A stretch of DNA of 64,000 nucleotides from Anthracocystis setariae (GCA_928724745.1 CAKMXJ010000042.1:434001-498000), one strand, 5' to 3'; counted from the stretch's first letter, positions 1 through 9,999 are shown. The notes: generated by a model from the sequence alone, not told the origin. Numbers and translations are program-made.

Positions 1-3000
1 CATCTGATAGATGCTCCAACCCATTTGTAGTGAGATGATCATGAGAAGCCGCAAGGTTGATAGCTTGACAACTGGTGCGAAAGTTTCGTCGTAGTCGATC
101 CCGTGTTTTTGAGCAAATCCTTGGGCTACGAGGCGAGCCTTGTATTTGTCAATCGATCCGTCGGATTTGCGTTTTACCTTGAAAACCCATCTGCTTCCAA
201 TGATGTTGGCCCCGCTAGGGGGCGTTACCAGACGCCACGTACCGTTTTCGCTGTGAGAGTTGAGCTCTTTGCTGATGGCCTCTTTCCACAGGGACCAGTC
301 TGGGCGTTGGAAGGCTTGTGTAATTGTTCGAGGTTCATCGTCGAGTAATCCAACGCTATCTGGCTCGTCAACACGCAACGTTGCATGTTCCATTTCGTCG
401 TTGAATTCTTGGATTGCGAGAGCTTGCAGGCGCGGTGACGTTGGTGGCGAGCCAGGCGGGGTTCCCAGTCCTTGTTCTCTTTCTTGTTCGGTGAGGTACG
501 GCCACCTGTCAATGCTGTCTGCGTTCCCTTCGTCATTCCCTTGACTTGGAGCTTGCGTGAGTGGGGCAGGCTGCTGTTCTGAACCCCAGACGTCGCGTGT
601 TGGCAAGCCAAGTTGTTTTTCGGAAGATCCCTTGTAGGGGAAAGACTCTTCATCGAAGGTTGCGTGCAGCTGTGTTAGGTACTTCTTTTCGACGGGATCG
701 TACAACTTATAGGCTTTAGTTCCTGCTGCGATCCCTAGGTAGACACATGGGACGGCTCGGTTGTCAAGTGCGGACCTCCTTTCCGTCGGTATGTGGGCAT
801 ATGCTGCACAGCCGAAGGTTCGTACGAGGGAGAGATCTGGCGATTTGTCGTACAATAGCTTGATGGGAATCTTGTCGCCGTTTCCTTTCGTCGGAAGTCT
901 GTTGTTTAAGTAGGTTGCATGGAGTGAAGCATCGCCCCATAGTGTGTCAGGAGCGTGGGATTGTATCAACAAGCAACGTACAGTGTTGAACAACGTTCTG
1001 TTCATCCTTTCCGCAACGCCGTTCTGTTCGGGTGCAAACGGGGAAGTGAATTCATGTAGGATTCCGTGAGAAGCAAGGAAAGTATCCATTTCCGTGCTTG
1101 TGTACTCCCCTCCGTTGTCGGACCTGAGCTTCTTGAGTGGATATCCAGTTTGCTTCTCCATGGTCGTTTTATACTCCTGGAGGCAGCCGAACACTTCACT
1201 TTTGCGGGTGATCAGGTATATCATTGTGTGTCGAGAGAAGTCGTCGATGAATGTGACTGCGTATCTGTATCCTTGAGGGGTCTCGGTGGGGATTGGCCCT
1301 TTGACGTCTGTGTGGATTAAACCAAGTGGGTGTTCAACACGCGACGTTGCATGTTTGAACGGCTGCTTGTGGGACTTGGCAATCTCGCAAGTCTCGCAAA
1401 GTTGATGATTTTTCTTCGCACTCAACGTGATTGCTGGAACTTCTCTTGCGATTTCTTCCAGGCGACGTTGTCCAGGGTGGCCGAGGCGCTTGTGCCATCG
1501 ATCAGGCCCTGCCTTGTGTTCTGCGGCTAGTCCTGCGAAGTCAACACCTGCTTGGTCAACATACGTGAGTGGTCCGATGTGTACACCCCTGCAGGTGATG
1601 CGGCCGCTCTTTGTCCTTGCCACGGTCTCTTTATCGTTGGTGGTGATCTCCGCCTTCTTCCTCATCACTCCTGTGGATAGGAGGTTGACGTTGAAGGACG
1701 GGATGTAAGCAACGTTCGTTAGCATGATCCTGTTGACGTCTCCTTGTCCGACGTTGACGTCTAGATGCACTGTGCCAACGCCCTCGACCTGGACGGGTAC
1801 GTCGTTGGCCACCCAGATAGGTTTCATTGACACACCCGTACGGAGATCTGTGAAAAGAGAACGGTTGCAACAGATATGCCTGCTGGCTCCTGAGTCCATG
1901 AGCCACATAGTTGAACGCGGTTGGGTAAACTTGCTAACGGAGTAGGCGTTTTCGTTGTTGACGTTGCCGTCTTTCACGCAACCTTGCGTGTTCTCTTGCT
2001 TTGTTTTCTTTGGACATTTATTCTGGTAGTGTCCCTTTTCGTTGCAGTTGAAGCAAGTTATTTCTTCGATGGGTGTTCTTTTCCTACGACGTTGCGTGTT
2101 TGGCCTCTTCGTCTTATTTCCATCGCTGGCAAAGTAGGCTGACTGGTTTTGCTTTGTTTGTTGGTCCAGACCGTGTGAGTGAAGTCCGAGGCGTAGTTCT
2201 TCGCCGCGCAACCTCGTGACTATGGAGTCAAACTCTACTTTCTCGTCGATGTGAGCTTTTGCCATCGTGAACCTCTCGTTTTCATCCCCTTCGCGATGGA
2301 TGATCATCTGAGTTTGCTCCCGGCGAGCTCTGTACGTTTCCATGATTTGCGACGCGATGTTCTCGTACTCCTTTCGTAGTCCCTTCATGAGGACGCTGTA
2401 CTTCTTGTGGTGGCTTATGTCGTAGCCTGCCAACGTCAGTTGTTCAGCGAGCTGCTTGATTCTGCCAACGAAGCCGTCGATGGTTCGCTTCTCTTGTCTG
2501 AGACTGTTGAATTCGGTCTCCATTTCCTCGAGTTGCCATCGCATAGACTTGGCAAAACGGTCTTCGAGGGTGATCCAGATGGTCCTGGCATCCTCGAGAT
2601 CGCTGATCGTGTGCTTTATGTCGATTGACATGCAGCTTCGAAGCATTCCGCATGCTGTGAGATTGGCGTTGAGCCATTCCATGTACGTGGGGTCGGACTC
2701 CGGAGGTTTGGGGAAGATCCCTTTGATGATTCCGTAGACGCGGATGCCCTTTTGCATGAGGACATCTATAGTTCTGTCCTTCCACGTGTAGTAATCCTTC
2801 GCTTGCTCGAGTTTCGGCAAGCGAAGCTTCGTTTGGTCAATCTCTGTGCCCATCGTAAACGCAACGTTGCGTGTTGGTACTTCAGGGGATGGGATTAGAG
2901 ATGGGGTAGATTCTTCGTCGTCTCCACTGGGTGTTCCAGTAATCGAATCGGAACGACGGGTTCGCGATCGGGTTCCTTTGTAGCTACCTTCCGAGTTTCC

Positions 3001-3018
3001 AGTAGGCCTTGGGCTCAT
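1..3018 (-). CDS. Copia A gag-pol polyprotein, N-terminal part (runs off window)
   Basis: The reading frame is open from the ATG at 3018 to base 1, about 1006 residues, with no stop. It begins M-S-P-R, the same start as the other two copia elements. In order it encodes a UBN2-like gag, a CCHC knuckle (CFNCNEKGHY), the aspartic protease motif MDSGASRH, the integrase zinc region (HKRLGHPG), the DDE integrase core with RSDNGGEY and PEQNGVAERMNRT, and the beginning of reverse transcriptase, ending at the residues SIYQM. The frame at base 60 agrees with that at 3018, so there is no net frameshift. The element is probably competent if the rest is intact. Linker positions contain the palindromic word discussed in the findings. 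Confidence 0.92.
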   Translation of the reverse strand, partial: MSPRPTGNSEGSYKGTRSRTRRSDSITGTPSGDDEESTPSLIPSPEVPTRNVAFTMGTEIDQTKLRLPKLEQAKDYYTWKDRTIDVLMQKGIRVYGIIKGIFPKPPESDPTYMEWLNANLTACGMLRSCMSIDIKHTISDLEDARTIWITLEDRFAKSMRWQLEEMETEFNSLRQEKRTIDGFVGRIKQLAEQLTLAGYDISHHKKYSVLMKGLRKEYENIASQIMETYRARREQTQMIIHREGDENERFTMAKAHIDEKVEFDSIVTRLRGEELRLGLHSHGLDQQTKQNQSAYFASDGNKTKRPNTQRRRKRTPIEEITCFNCNEKGHYQNKCPKKTKQENTQGCVKDGNVNNENAYSVSKFTQPRSTMWLMDSGASRHICCNRSLFTDLRTGVSMKPIWVANDVPVQVEGVGTVHLDVNVGQGDVNRIMLTNVAYIPSFNVNLLSTGVMRKKAEITTNDKETVARTKSGRITCRGVHIGPLTYVDQAGVDFAGLAAEHKAGPDRWHKRLGHPGQRRLEEIAREVPAITLSAKKNHQLCETCEIAKSHKQPFKHATSRVEHPLGLIHTDVKGPIPTETPQGYRYAVTFIDDFSRHTMIYLITRKSEVFGCLQEYKTTMEKQTGYPLKKLRSDNGGEYTSTEMDTFLASHGILHEFTSPFAPEQNGVAERMNRTLFNTVRCLLIQSHAPDTLWGDASLHATYLNNRLPTKGNGDKIPIKLLYDKSPDLSLVRTFGCAAYAHIPTERRSALDNRAVPCVYLGIAAGTKAYKLYDPVEKKYLTQLHATFDEESFPYKGSSEKQLGLPTRDVWGSEQQPAPLTQAPSQGNDEGNADSIDRWPYLTEQEREQGLGTPPGSPPTSPRLQALAIQEFNDEMEHATLRVDEPDSVGLLDDEPRTITQAFQRPDWSLWKEAISKELNSHSENGTWRLVTPPSGANIIGSRWVFKVKRKSDGSIDKYKARLVAQGFAQKHGIDYDETFAPVVKLSTLRLLMIISLQMGWSIYQM

Positions 3019-3022
3019 AACC
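3011..3022 (-). other. Copia A primer-binding site (half initiator tRNA-Met)
   Basis: Read on the minus strand, the 12 bases directly abutting the LTR are GGTTATGAGCCC. They are complementary to the anticodon stem-loop of eukaryotic initiator tRNA-Met (GGGCUCAUAACC), not to its 3' CCA end. This is the half-tRNA priming known from Drosophila copia and yeast Ty5. The gag start codon is the ATG inside this site. Confidence 0.75.
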
Positions 3023-3895
3023 TGTTAGAGAGCACAGTTCGTCTGATCACTATTTCGTGGTGAGCGGACGTCGGAGTTTGATTGTGAACACGCAAGGTCG
3101 CGTGTTCGTAATCACTAAGTAGTTGTTAATCTTCTTCGGCGGCGAAGCTTGCACGAGTGGGTTGAGAATAACAACGCTCGTCCTGGTGGGCGCTGTAGGC
3201 TAGGAAGCTTGGTAGGTTACCACGTGAGGGACAAACACGCAAGCCTGCGTGTTGGTATGCTTGGTTGTATGTTAGGAACACGCTTTGTTGGTTGATGATT
3301 CGATGAATTTCCGATTACCACACAGTGAAATGCAACCTCTATATATACATATGGCGTGAGCAAGCGTATACGGCTAAGTGACGACCATCGTCGCTATAGC
3401 GTTACTCCAGAAGGTCCCATGACCGACGAGCGTTCCTTGCTAAACACGCAACCTTGAGTGTCTTTCCTCCTCGTTGAGGACGTCACTGTATATCTCGTTT
3501 GTTGCTCTTCTCTTGATTGGTTCGGATCAACGTGGTCCGCAAATGGGGCTCACCCTCGATTATGAGGGTTACCCATTGTTGTCTCGGAAGACGACTTCCA
3601 TCGTACCCTGTTCTATAGCGATTGGTGAGAGATCAAGGGAAGGGTTGCTGTTAAACACGCAAGCTGGCGTGAGTGGTCACCAGCTCGCCTGAGCGTCTGG
3701 TAGCAGCGCGTTTCCAGGGTCCATCCCTTGATATTCGGTAAATTAATAAAGTTTGTTCCTTCTTGATGCGCGCGCGCGTGCCTCGTGGTTCTTTGTCTTG
3801 AGTCGTTGAATAAAAACACGCAAGCTTGCGTGTTTGGTGCGTTCGAGCGAGATACTCTGAGTGCGAGATGACTTTCGGAACCCCGAGTTCCAACA
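3023..3895 (-). repeat. 5' LTR of copia A
   Basis: 873-bp LTR bounded by TGTTAG at 3023 and TTCCAACA ending at 3895 on the plus strand. It is clearly homologous to the 830-bp copia B LTRs but diverged. It contains five AACACGCAA-type palindromes (about 3087, 3234, 3443, 3654 and 3815) and a TATATATACATA stretch near 3340 that could be its promoter TATA. Confidence 0.9.
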
Positions 3896-3981
3896 TTCGC
3901 CGCCACAAGCTGTAAGCGATTTTCTGCAGCCCGGATTCCCTTAAACGCGGCAAATCTGAGATCGATTTCGCTTCCTCTTTA
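3896..3981. other. Short host or older spacer between copia A and the mariner element
   Basis: 86 bp with no recognisable gene or repeat. It ends in the TA (3980-3981) duplicated by the mariner element. Confidence 0.6.
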
Positions 3982-4136
3982 TTCCTTTTTCGGGATGTCT
4001 TCGTGAAGTAATGTAACACGTTCGGGAAACGTCGTTGTACGTCATCGTGATTGCTTGGATCAATCGTGAATTAGTATGATGTCATCGTGAGCTATAATTG
4101 AATGTTATCGTGAACTGATGCTGTTGTTATCGGGAC
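3982..4136 (+). repeat. Left terminal inverted repeat of mariner element
   Basis: 155 bp, imperfectly inverted relative to 38001-38155. It contains five to six tandemly spaced variants of a GTCATCGTGAA word (near 4000, 4042, 4066, 4082, 4105 and 4128) about 20-25 bp apart, probably repeated transposase-binding sites. Confidence 0.85.
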
Positions 4137-4203
4137 TCAAGCGCACAGACTTGCTATTCAATGTCAATGTTATCGAACTTCTGCATTGCAAACACAACAA
4201 GAG
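4137..4203. other. Mariner 3' non-coding segment
   Basis: Short stretch between the left inverted repeat and the transposase stop codon (4204-4206). Nothing else is seen in it. Confidence 0.5.
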
Positions 4204-4502
4204 CTACTGAACATGAGAAGATTCGGCCGGATGAGGATCGAGATGAGCTGTATCCGTTAGATCTGTCCATAGACCGTACTGCCGAAGTGCTGTCTCGGCG
4301 TCGTGATCGTCTGAGAGCGGATGACCATGCTCTGCCACCATCATCCAGCGCATGGTCTCTCGCAGCCATCCTTGTGCGATCTCCGGCGTGATTGTAGCAA
4401 TGCAAGCGTCGATCCAGTTCTCGATATCTGAGGCCTCTTGAAGATCCTGTCTGTTGACGAACGGTTTGATCTTGGCGAACACCTTCTCGGCGATGTTGAA
4501 CC
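4204..4502 (-). pseudogene. Mariner transposase, C-terminal fragment (severed by gypsy A)
   Basis: The fragment begins in the middle of the catalytic domain with FNIAEKVFAKIKPF. The E of NIAE is the third catalytic acid of the DD34E triad, 34 residues after the second D on the middle fragment (12688-13317). It continues for about 98 residues to a TAG/TAA-type stop at 4204. It is in frame with the middle fragment once gypsy A and one AACC copy are removed. The acidic histidine-rich tail is typical of fungal Tc1-like transposases. Without repair it cannot make an active enzyme. Confidence 0.85.
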
Positions 4503-4862
4503 TGTTATGATTGGGATATCGGGAGAGTTAGTGATTGGGTTTAGTATCAGAGCGGGCAGGAGTGGTCCCCCCGATGACGCCCCGGATCGGGGATCGGGGG
4601 GCAGACTGCGGCATCACCCGGGGGGTATCCGGGAGGCCACATAATCCCACGTCCTAAGTCCACCACACTCACGTTAGGACGTCGATTGTATTTTAGCTTA
4701 CTCACTCTAGTAGGTGGAAATATCAGACCTTCTCCCGATCTCCCGCTCACCCGCTCCGCTATCTTGGCAACGATCCCGGGAGTAACACCCGGTACCACGC
4801 CCCTGGCCTCGACACAGACGCACCGCCACGTTCCGAGGTTCTAAGACCCCAGGAGCCTAACA
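4503..4862 (+). repeat. 5' LTR of gypsy A
   Basis: 360 bp, TGTTA...TAACA ends, identical by eye to 12322-12681. GTCGATTGTA at 4681-4690 (LTR base 179) is exactly complementary to the primer-binding site at 4864-4873, so the transcript probably begins there. Confidence 0.93.
4681..4690 (+). promoter_or_regulatory. Predicted transcript start / self-primer of gypsy A
   Basis: The ten bases GTCGATTGTA are the exact reverse complement of 4864-4873. In the Tf1 element of fission yeast the first 11 bases of the mRNA fold back onto the primer-binding site and prime reverse transcription. The same arrangement here predicts transcription initiation at or next to 4681. The arrangement is conserved in gypsy B. 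Confidence 0.6.
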
Positions 4863-4863
4863 T

Positions 4864-4873
4864 TACAATCGAC
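4864..4873 (+). other. Gypsy A primer-binding site (self-priming type)
   Basis: TACAATCGAC lies one base after the 5' LTR. It lacks the TGG expected for pairing with a tRNA 3' end and instead pairs perfectly with LTR bases 4681-4690. Confidence 0.6.
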
Positions 4874-4909
4874 CTCCCCGTTGCCATCAACGCGGAGACT
4901 CCAGCTACC

Positions 4910-7900
4910 ATGCAAACCCGTAGCCAGCATCGTCCTGGCTCCCCGGACTCAGTCACGAGTTCGGGCAGTCCTACCCCCGAAAGTCCCGATTCAGGAGGCG
5001 ACCCCGTCCAGGGGCTAGTCGCCGCCGTGCAGAGCCTAACCGCCCTGGTCGGAGGATTGGCCAACCAGATCCGGCTGCTCAACAGCGGCCGAGCCCTCGA
5101 CCCCGCCGTCCCGATACCGGCAGAACCGGGCCTCCCGCCCATGGAGCACCCGGGAGACCCTTCTCCGGAACGCGAGACCTCGGAGGAAAGGTACGCCCGC
5201 GCTACTCGCCTTATGGGCAAGCGCGGGTCCAATCCCCAACCGGTGCCCCCGGGAGCTCCCGTCGTGGCTCCCAACTGGGACCTTACGGAGGACTATTCTT
5301 CCCGGGTCAAGACCCCGGAAGTTAGCGTTGCCGCCCCCTCCTGGGACGGTAAGCGCGACGAGCTGGAGGCTTTCATCGAACAATGCACCCTCCATTTCGA
5401 TCTTAACCCGGCACGCTTCCCCTCCGACCCCCGCCGTGTCTTATGGGCCCTAGCCCATATCTCGGGTGTACCCCGGGAGCGGCTCCGCAACCTGCGCCAG
5501 GCCCGCCCGGAAATCAACCTGTTCCACAAGTGGGACACGTTCTGCGCCGATCTCCGCCGCACCTACGGGGATCCTAACCCGGGACACACCGCCCGGGTCA
5601 AGCTCCAGCGGCTGCGTCAATCGGGAAGCGTCAGTGCTCACGCTGCCGAGTTCTTGGCCCTAGCCACTAAGGCTAACGCTACCGATAATCAGCAATTGCT
5701 GACGACTTTCCAGCTTAGCCTCCGGGAGAGCCTCCGGCAGAAGCTCCTCCACGTGGAGACCTACGACCTGCACGAGTACATTGACACCGCCATCCGAACT
5801 GAGCAGCGAATGTACGAAATCGGCTTGGTGACCCCGGGTCACTCGGACGCCCCGGGTCGCCCGGAACGCCGCCCCAAACTTCGGGGCGGTCGCTCACCCA
5901 ATTCGACGGTACCCCGTCGCGAGGCCCCCAACAAGCGGGGTGATCCGCCCCGCCCCAGGCTGGCCAGCCGGGAGCTTCCCGACGAGGTCCGCAAGTACCG
6001 TCGGGAAAACAACCTCTGCTACGGGTGTGGGGGCCCTCACGCAGTCCGGGACTGCCCCAAGGCCGCCCAGACTCGGCCCCTCCGGGCCAACGTGGCCATC
6101 CTGGACCCCGCCAACGGCAAGCTTCTGGTCCAACCCCTGGTCCCGGACGTCCCGGAGACCCGGTGGTCCGGTGAGGACGAAGCCACACCTACCAACGGCG
6201 AGGATGACCTACCCGATGACCGCTCCGTCCTTTCCTACGACCCGGAGTGGGACCCCGAGTCCACCGACCACCCTCAGACTCTCCCGGTGAGGGCCAACAT
6301 CGCCCAACTTCGCCAGGACACGGGACTCGTGGATCTCAGGAGCCATGTAGCGGCCCTCATCCCCCCCGCCGAGCCGGTGATCAGCGGGGACACCATCCGG
6401 GTACACCGACACCCCAGCATCCCGGTGTACGAGTGCTGGGTCGCGCTGGCCGGGTGCCGTGCCCGGGCCCTAATCGACGGGGGCGCCACCGCTTCTTTTG
6501 TGGACAGGGCCATGCTGGATCGGGAGGTGGGCGTCCCGGAGGCCCTCCGGGCCCCGGTGCGTACAGCAACCTTTGATTCCCGCTCGGAAGATATCACCCA
6601 CACTATCCGGGCATCGGTCAGCCTTGCGGGCGTCCCGGTTACCCCGAGTCATCAATTCTACGTCGCACCCCGCATCTCCAATTATGATATCATCCTAGGA
6701 ATGGATTGGATTGAGAAGACCGAACCGGTACTCAATTACCAAACCCAAACCATGCACTTCCCGCTCCCGGGAGGAGGGGGTTATGCTACCACCCCGGTTC
6801 AACCTACCGGCCCCCCGCTGCTTACCAATGGACAGGATCCCGTCCCGGGGGAGAACTGTTTCGCTATCCACCCCAGCTCCTTGGAGCCATCCCGGGCCCC
6901 AGGCCTTCCGGAAGAGTACCGGGACTTTTCGGACGTGTTCGATGAGGCCAACGCCAACGTGCTTCCGCCTCGCCGGCCCCACGACCACCATATTAACCTC
7001 CTCCCCGGAGCTCAGATCCCGCATGGCGCGCTATACTCCCTCTCCGGGAGAGAAATGGAGGAACTAAAGACCTATCTTGATAAGATGCTTGAGATAGGGT
7101 TCATCCGGCCGTCCAAGAGCCCGGCAGCCGCCCCTATCATCTTCGTCCCGAAGAAAGATGGCAAACTCCGCCTTTGCGTCGACTACCGGGCCCTCAACAG
7201 CATCACCGTCAAAGACAAGTACCCGATTCCCCTGATCTCCGAGCACCTGGACTGCCTCTCCCGGGCTAAGATTTACACGAAATTGGATCTTAAGGGGGCC
7301 TACAATCTTGTTCGCATCGCGGAGGGCGACGAATGGAAAACAGCCTTCCGGACCAGGTACGGGAGCTATGAGTACTTAGTTATGCCCTTTGGGCTATGTA
7401 ACGCCCCGTCTACCTTCCAGCGTCTTATGAACCACGTCCTCCACGACCTCTTGGATGTCACCGTAATAGTGTATTTGGATGATATCCTCATATTTTCCGC
7501 CGACCCCGCGGAACACACCTCTCACGTCCGGGAGGTGTTAAGGCGCCTCCGGGACCACAAGTTGTACTGTGCCCCGGAAAAATGCAACTTCAGGACCTCG
7601 TCCGTCGAATTCCTCGGGTACCAGGTCAGTCCCGGGGGGATCAGCATGGATCCCGGCAAGGTGGACGCGGTGACGTCCTGGCCAGAACCGGTCACAATCC
7701 GGGACATCCAGGTTTTCCTAGGATTTGCCAATTTCTACCGTCGTTTTATCCGCCACTACTCCCGGGTGGCAGCCCCGCTCACCGATCGGCTCAAGAACAA
7801 GGCTGCCGGTAAGATCAACTTGGAGCCTCAGGAGCGGGAGGCTTTCACCCGTCTCAAAGAAGCCTTCACTACCGCCCCAATCCTACAACACTTTGACCCC

Positions 7901-9796
7901 TCCCGGCTCACAGTGATCGAGACAGATGCTAGTGATTACGTCGTGGCCGCCGTACTCTCACAGTGGTACGCCATCCCGGGGACGGACCCCGAGGCCGTAC
8001 CCCGGCCCTCGACACACCGGCTCCACCCGGTAGCCTATTGGTCGCGGAAAATGCAGCCCGCAGAGCGCAATTACAAAATACACGATAAGGAGCTCCTAGC
8101 GATCGTGGACGCGTTGCAGGAATGGAGACATTATCTCCACGGGCTCCAGGAGCCGTTTGAGGTACTCACCGACCACCAGGCCCTCCAATATTTCCAAACA
8201 AAGCGGCAACTTAACAGGCGGCAGGCCCGGTGGAGCATGGCTCTCGGGGAGTTCACGTTCACCATCACGTACCGACCCGGGACCCAGGCAACCCGCCCGG
8301 ACGCTCTGTCCCGGCGCTCCGATGGTCATCCCAACACCACCACTGCCAATCATCAGCATGACCTCGCTAACGTCGCGGTCCTCCTACCCCCCTACCTGTT
8401 CCAAGAGTCCGGGCTGTCGGAACAGCGGGCCCCGGCTGCGCACCGAATATCTGACGTAGTCCCGGCCCCCGACCCTCTCCCGACCAGTCCCGTGTCCCCC
8501 ACCGAAGTTAAACAAATCCTAGAGCGCTATCACGACCACCCGACGGCGGGACACCCGGGAGTGGCCGCTACCCTGGAACTGGTCCGCCGCCACCACTCCT
8601 GGCCCAATCTCAAGCACGATGTCACGGAGTACGTTCGGACCTGTGGAGCCTGTAAGCGCGCTAAAGCGCCCCGGCATAAGCCTTACGGACTGCTGCTCCC
8701 GCTCGACGCCCCGACCCGGCCGTTCGGGACCATCACGATGGACCATATTGAGGGTCTCCCGGTTTCCCGGGTCGGTGGTCTCACGTTCGACTCCATCCTC
8801 GTCGTCGTTGATCGCCTCACCAAGTACTCCCTTTTCCTCCCGGCCCGGAAGTCCGATACGGCCAAAGATCTCGCCCACATGCTGTTCTCCCGCGTCTTCG
8901 CCTATTTTGGACTCCCGGACACCATCGTGTCGGACCGGGGGCGCACGTTTGTAGCGTCCCTGTGGAAGGATATCTTAACAGCCCTCGGGACCACTCCGGC
9001 CCTCTCCACGGCCTATCACCCCCAGACAGATGGCCAAACCGAGCGTGTTAATCAAAATCTAGAGGTTTTCCTCCGATTCTATGTCAACTACCAGCAGGAC
9101 GACTGGGCGTCCTGGCTACCGTACGCCCAACTTACGCTAAACAATAGAGTGTCAGCTACTACCGGGCTACCGGCCACCCTACCCCTGTTTGGATTCACCC
9201 CGAAAACCCTCCCCGGGTCACCAGCCCTCTCCCCGGATGGTATCCCGCCCTCCGATTCGGCTTTCCGGGGACTCCTCCAACATTGCCGGACCAACATTAA
9301 CCACGCTGCCACCCTGATGTCCAAATACGCAAACCGCTCCAGGATGGACCGGTCTTTTGCCGGGGGTGACATGGTGCTACTCCGCACCCGACATCTGCGT
9401 CAAGATCGACCATCCCGGAAGCTAGGGAATCCGTTAGCGGGGCCGTTCCGGATTCTCCAGGCGGTAGGCTCCCGGGCTTACAAGTTGGACCTCCCGCCCG
9501 CCTGGAAAATCCACCCGGTGTTTCACGTCAGCCTCCTGGAGCCGCACTCCCCGGACACCCGGCCCTCCGAGCACGCCCCGACGTCTCGGCGCCTGGAGGA
9601 CGACCGGCAGGATTTCGAAGTGGAAGATATCCTGGCTTCCCGCGATACACGCCGGGGTCGGCAGTACCGAGTGAAATGGGTAGGCTACACCCAACCTACG
9701 TGGGAGCCAGCGGCCCACCTAGAGAATAGCCAGGAGCTACTCCAGGAATTCCACCAGCGGCAGCCCGGGAACCAGGCTAGCTCCCGGGACTGCTGA
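4910..9796 (+). CDS. Gypsy A gag-pol polyprotein with chromodomain
   Basis: Single 1628-residue ORF. Gag occupies about the first 350 residues. A CCHC knuckle (CYGCGGPHAVRDC) lies near 369, and the protease motif LIDGGATASF near 523 carries DGG where DSG or DTG is usual. Reverse transcriptase has YLDD near 855, and RNase H has ETDAS near 1003 with HDKELLAI. Integrase has an HHCC zinc region, D of TMDHIEG near 1277, D of VSDRGRTF, and E in QTDGQTERVNQ near 1375. A C-terminal chromodomain (FEVEDIL...YRVKWVGY...TWEP) lies near 1569-1617. The chromodomain places it in the chromoviruses, in the Tf1/sushi branch, where it is expected to direct integration to particular chromatin. The ATG at 4910 has A at -3 and is the first in the leader. 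The frame is intact, so it is likely functional. Confidence 0.96.
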   Translation: MQTRSQHRPGSPDSVTSSGSPTPESPDSGGDPVQGLVAAVQSLTALVGGLANQIRLLNSGRALDPAVPIPAEPGLPPMEHPGDPSPERETSEERYARATRLMGKRGSNPQPVPPGAPVVAPNWDLTEDYSSRVKTPEVSVAAPSWDGKRDELEAFIEQCTLHFDLNPARFPSDPRRVLWALAHISGVPRERLRNLRQARPEINLFHKWDTFCADLRRTYGDPNPGHTARVKLQRLRQSGSVSAHAAEFLALATKANATDNQQLLTTFQLSLRESLRQKLLHVETYDLHEYIDTAIRTEQRMYEIGLVTPGHSDAPGRPERRPKLRGGRSPNSTVPRREAPNKRGDPPRPRLASRELPDEVRKYRRENNLCYGCGGPHAVRDCPKAAQTRPLRANVAILDPANGKLLVQPLVPDVPETRWSGEDEATPTNGEDDLPDDRSVLSYDPEWDPESTDHPQTLPVRANIAQLRQDTGLVDLRSHVAALIPPAEPVISGDTIRVHRHPSIPVYECWVALAGCRARALIDGGATASFVDRAMLDREVGVPEALRAPVRTATFDSRSEDITHTIRASVSLAGVPVTPSHQFYVAPRISNYDIILGMDWIEKTEPVLNYQTQTMHFPLPGGGGYATTPVQPTGPPLLTNGQDPVPGENCFAIHPSSLEPSRAPGLPEEYRDFSDVFDEANANVLPPRRPHDHHINLLPGAQIPHGALYSLSGREMEELKTYLDKMLEIGFIRPSKSPAAAPIIFVPKKDGKLRLCVDYRALNSITVKDKYPIPLISEHLDCLSRAKIYTKLDLKGAYNLVRIAEGDEWKTAFRTRYGSYEYLVMPFGLCNAPSTFQRLMNHVLHDLLDVTVIVYLDDILIFSADPAEHTSHVREVLRRLRDHKLYCAPEKCNFRTSSVEFLGYQVSPGGISMDPGKVDAVTSWPEPVTIRDIQVFLGFANFYRRFIRHYSRVAAPLTDRLKNKAAGKINLEPQEREAFTRLKEAFTTAPILQHFDPSRLTVIETDASDYVVAAVLSQWYAIPGTDPEAVPRPSTHRLHPVAYWSRKMQPAERNYKIHDKELLAIVDALQEWRHYLHGLQEPFEVLTDHQALQYFQTKRQLNRRQARWSMALGEFTFTITYRPGTQATRPDALSRRSDGHPNTTTANHQHDLANVAVLLPPYLFQESGLSEQRAPAAHRISDVVPAPDPLPTSPVSPTEVKQILERYHDHPTAGHPGVAATLELVRRHHSWPNLKHDVTEYVRTCGACKRAKAPRHKPYGLLLPLDAPTRPFGTITMDHIEGLPVSRVGGLTFDSILVVVDRLTKYSLFLPARKSDTAKDLAHMLFSRVFAYFGLPDTIVSDRGRTFVASLWKDILTALGTTPALSTAYHPQTDGQTERVNQNLEVFLRFYVNYQQDDWASWLPYAQLTLNNRVSATTGLPATLPLFGFTPKTLPGSPALSPDGIPPSDSAFRGLLQHCRTNINHAATLMSKYANRSRMDRSFAGGDMVLLRTRHLRQDRPSRKLGNPLAGPFRILQAVGSRAYKLDLPPAWKIHPVFHVSLLEPHSPDTRPSEHAPTSRRLEDDRQDFEVEDILASRDTRRGRQYRVKWVGYTQPTWEPAAHLENSQELLQEFHQRQPGNQASSRDC

Positions 9797-9999
9797 CTCC
9801 CGGCTGCCCCCGCCCCTCGGAACCCAGCGCGAGGGCGGCCAGCGAGGTCCCCCTGGGAAGCATCAGCAAGGGAACGGGGAACGCAGCGGTCCGATCCGGG
9901 AAGCGGGACAGCGGTCGGGAGCTATGCATCCCGCCAGACGCAGTTTGCCCCGGGTGTTCCCTTGACCCGGCCACCACGCCCAGGGGGCAGAAGGCTCAC

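Larger units (their letters stand above)
1..3895 (-). mobile_element. Ty1/copia retrotransposon A (partial, 5' part)
   Basis: The element reads leftwards. Its 5' LTR is at 3023-3895, followed by a primer-binding site, gag, protease, integrase and the start of reverse transcriptase, which leaves the window at base 1. The order protease-integrase-RT identifies the copia superfamily. It belongs to the same family as copia B, with near-identical protein and the same dispersed palindromic words, but the LTR is longer (873 versus 830 bp). Its 3' LTR and any second ORF lie outside the window, so no target duplication can be checked. The base run following the LTR is TTCGC. Confidence 0.93.
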
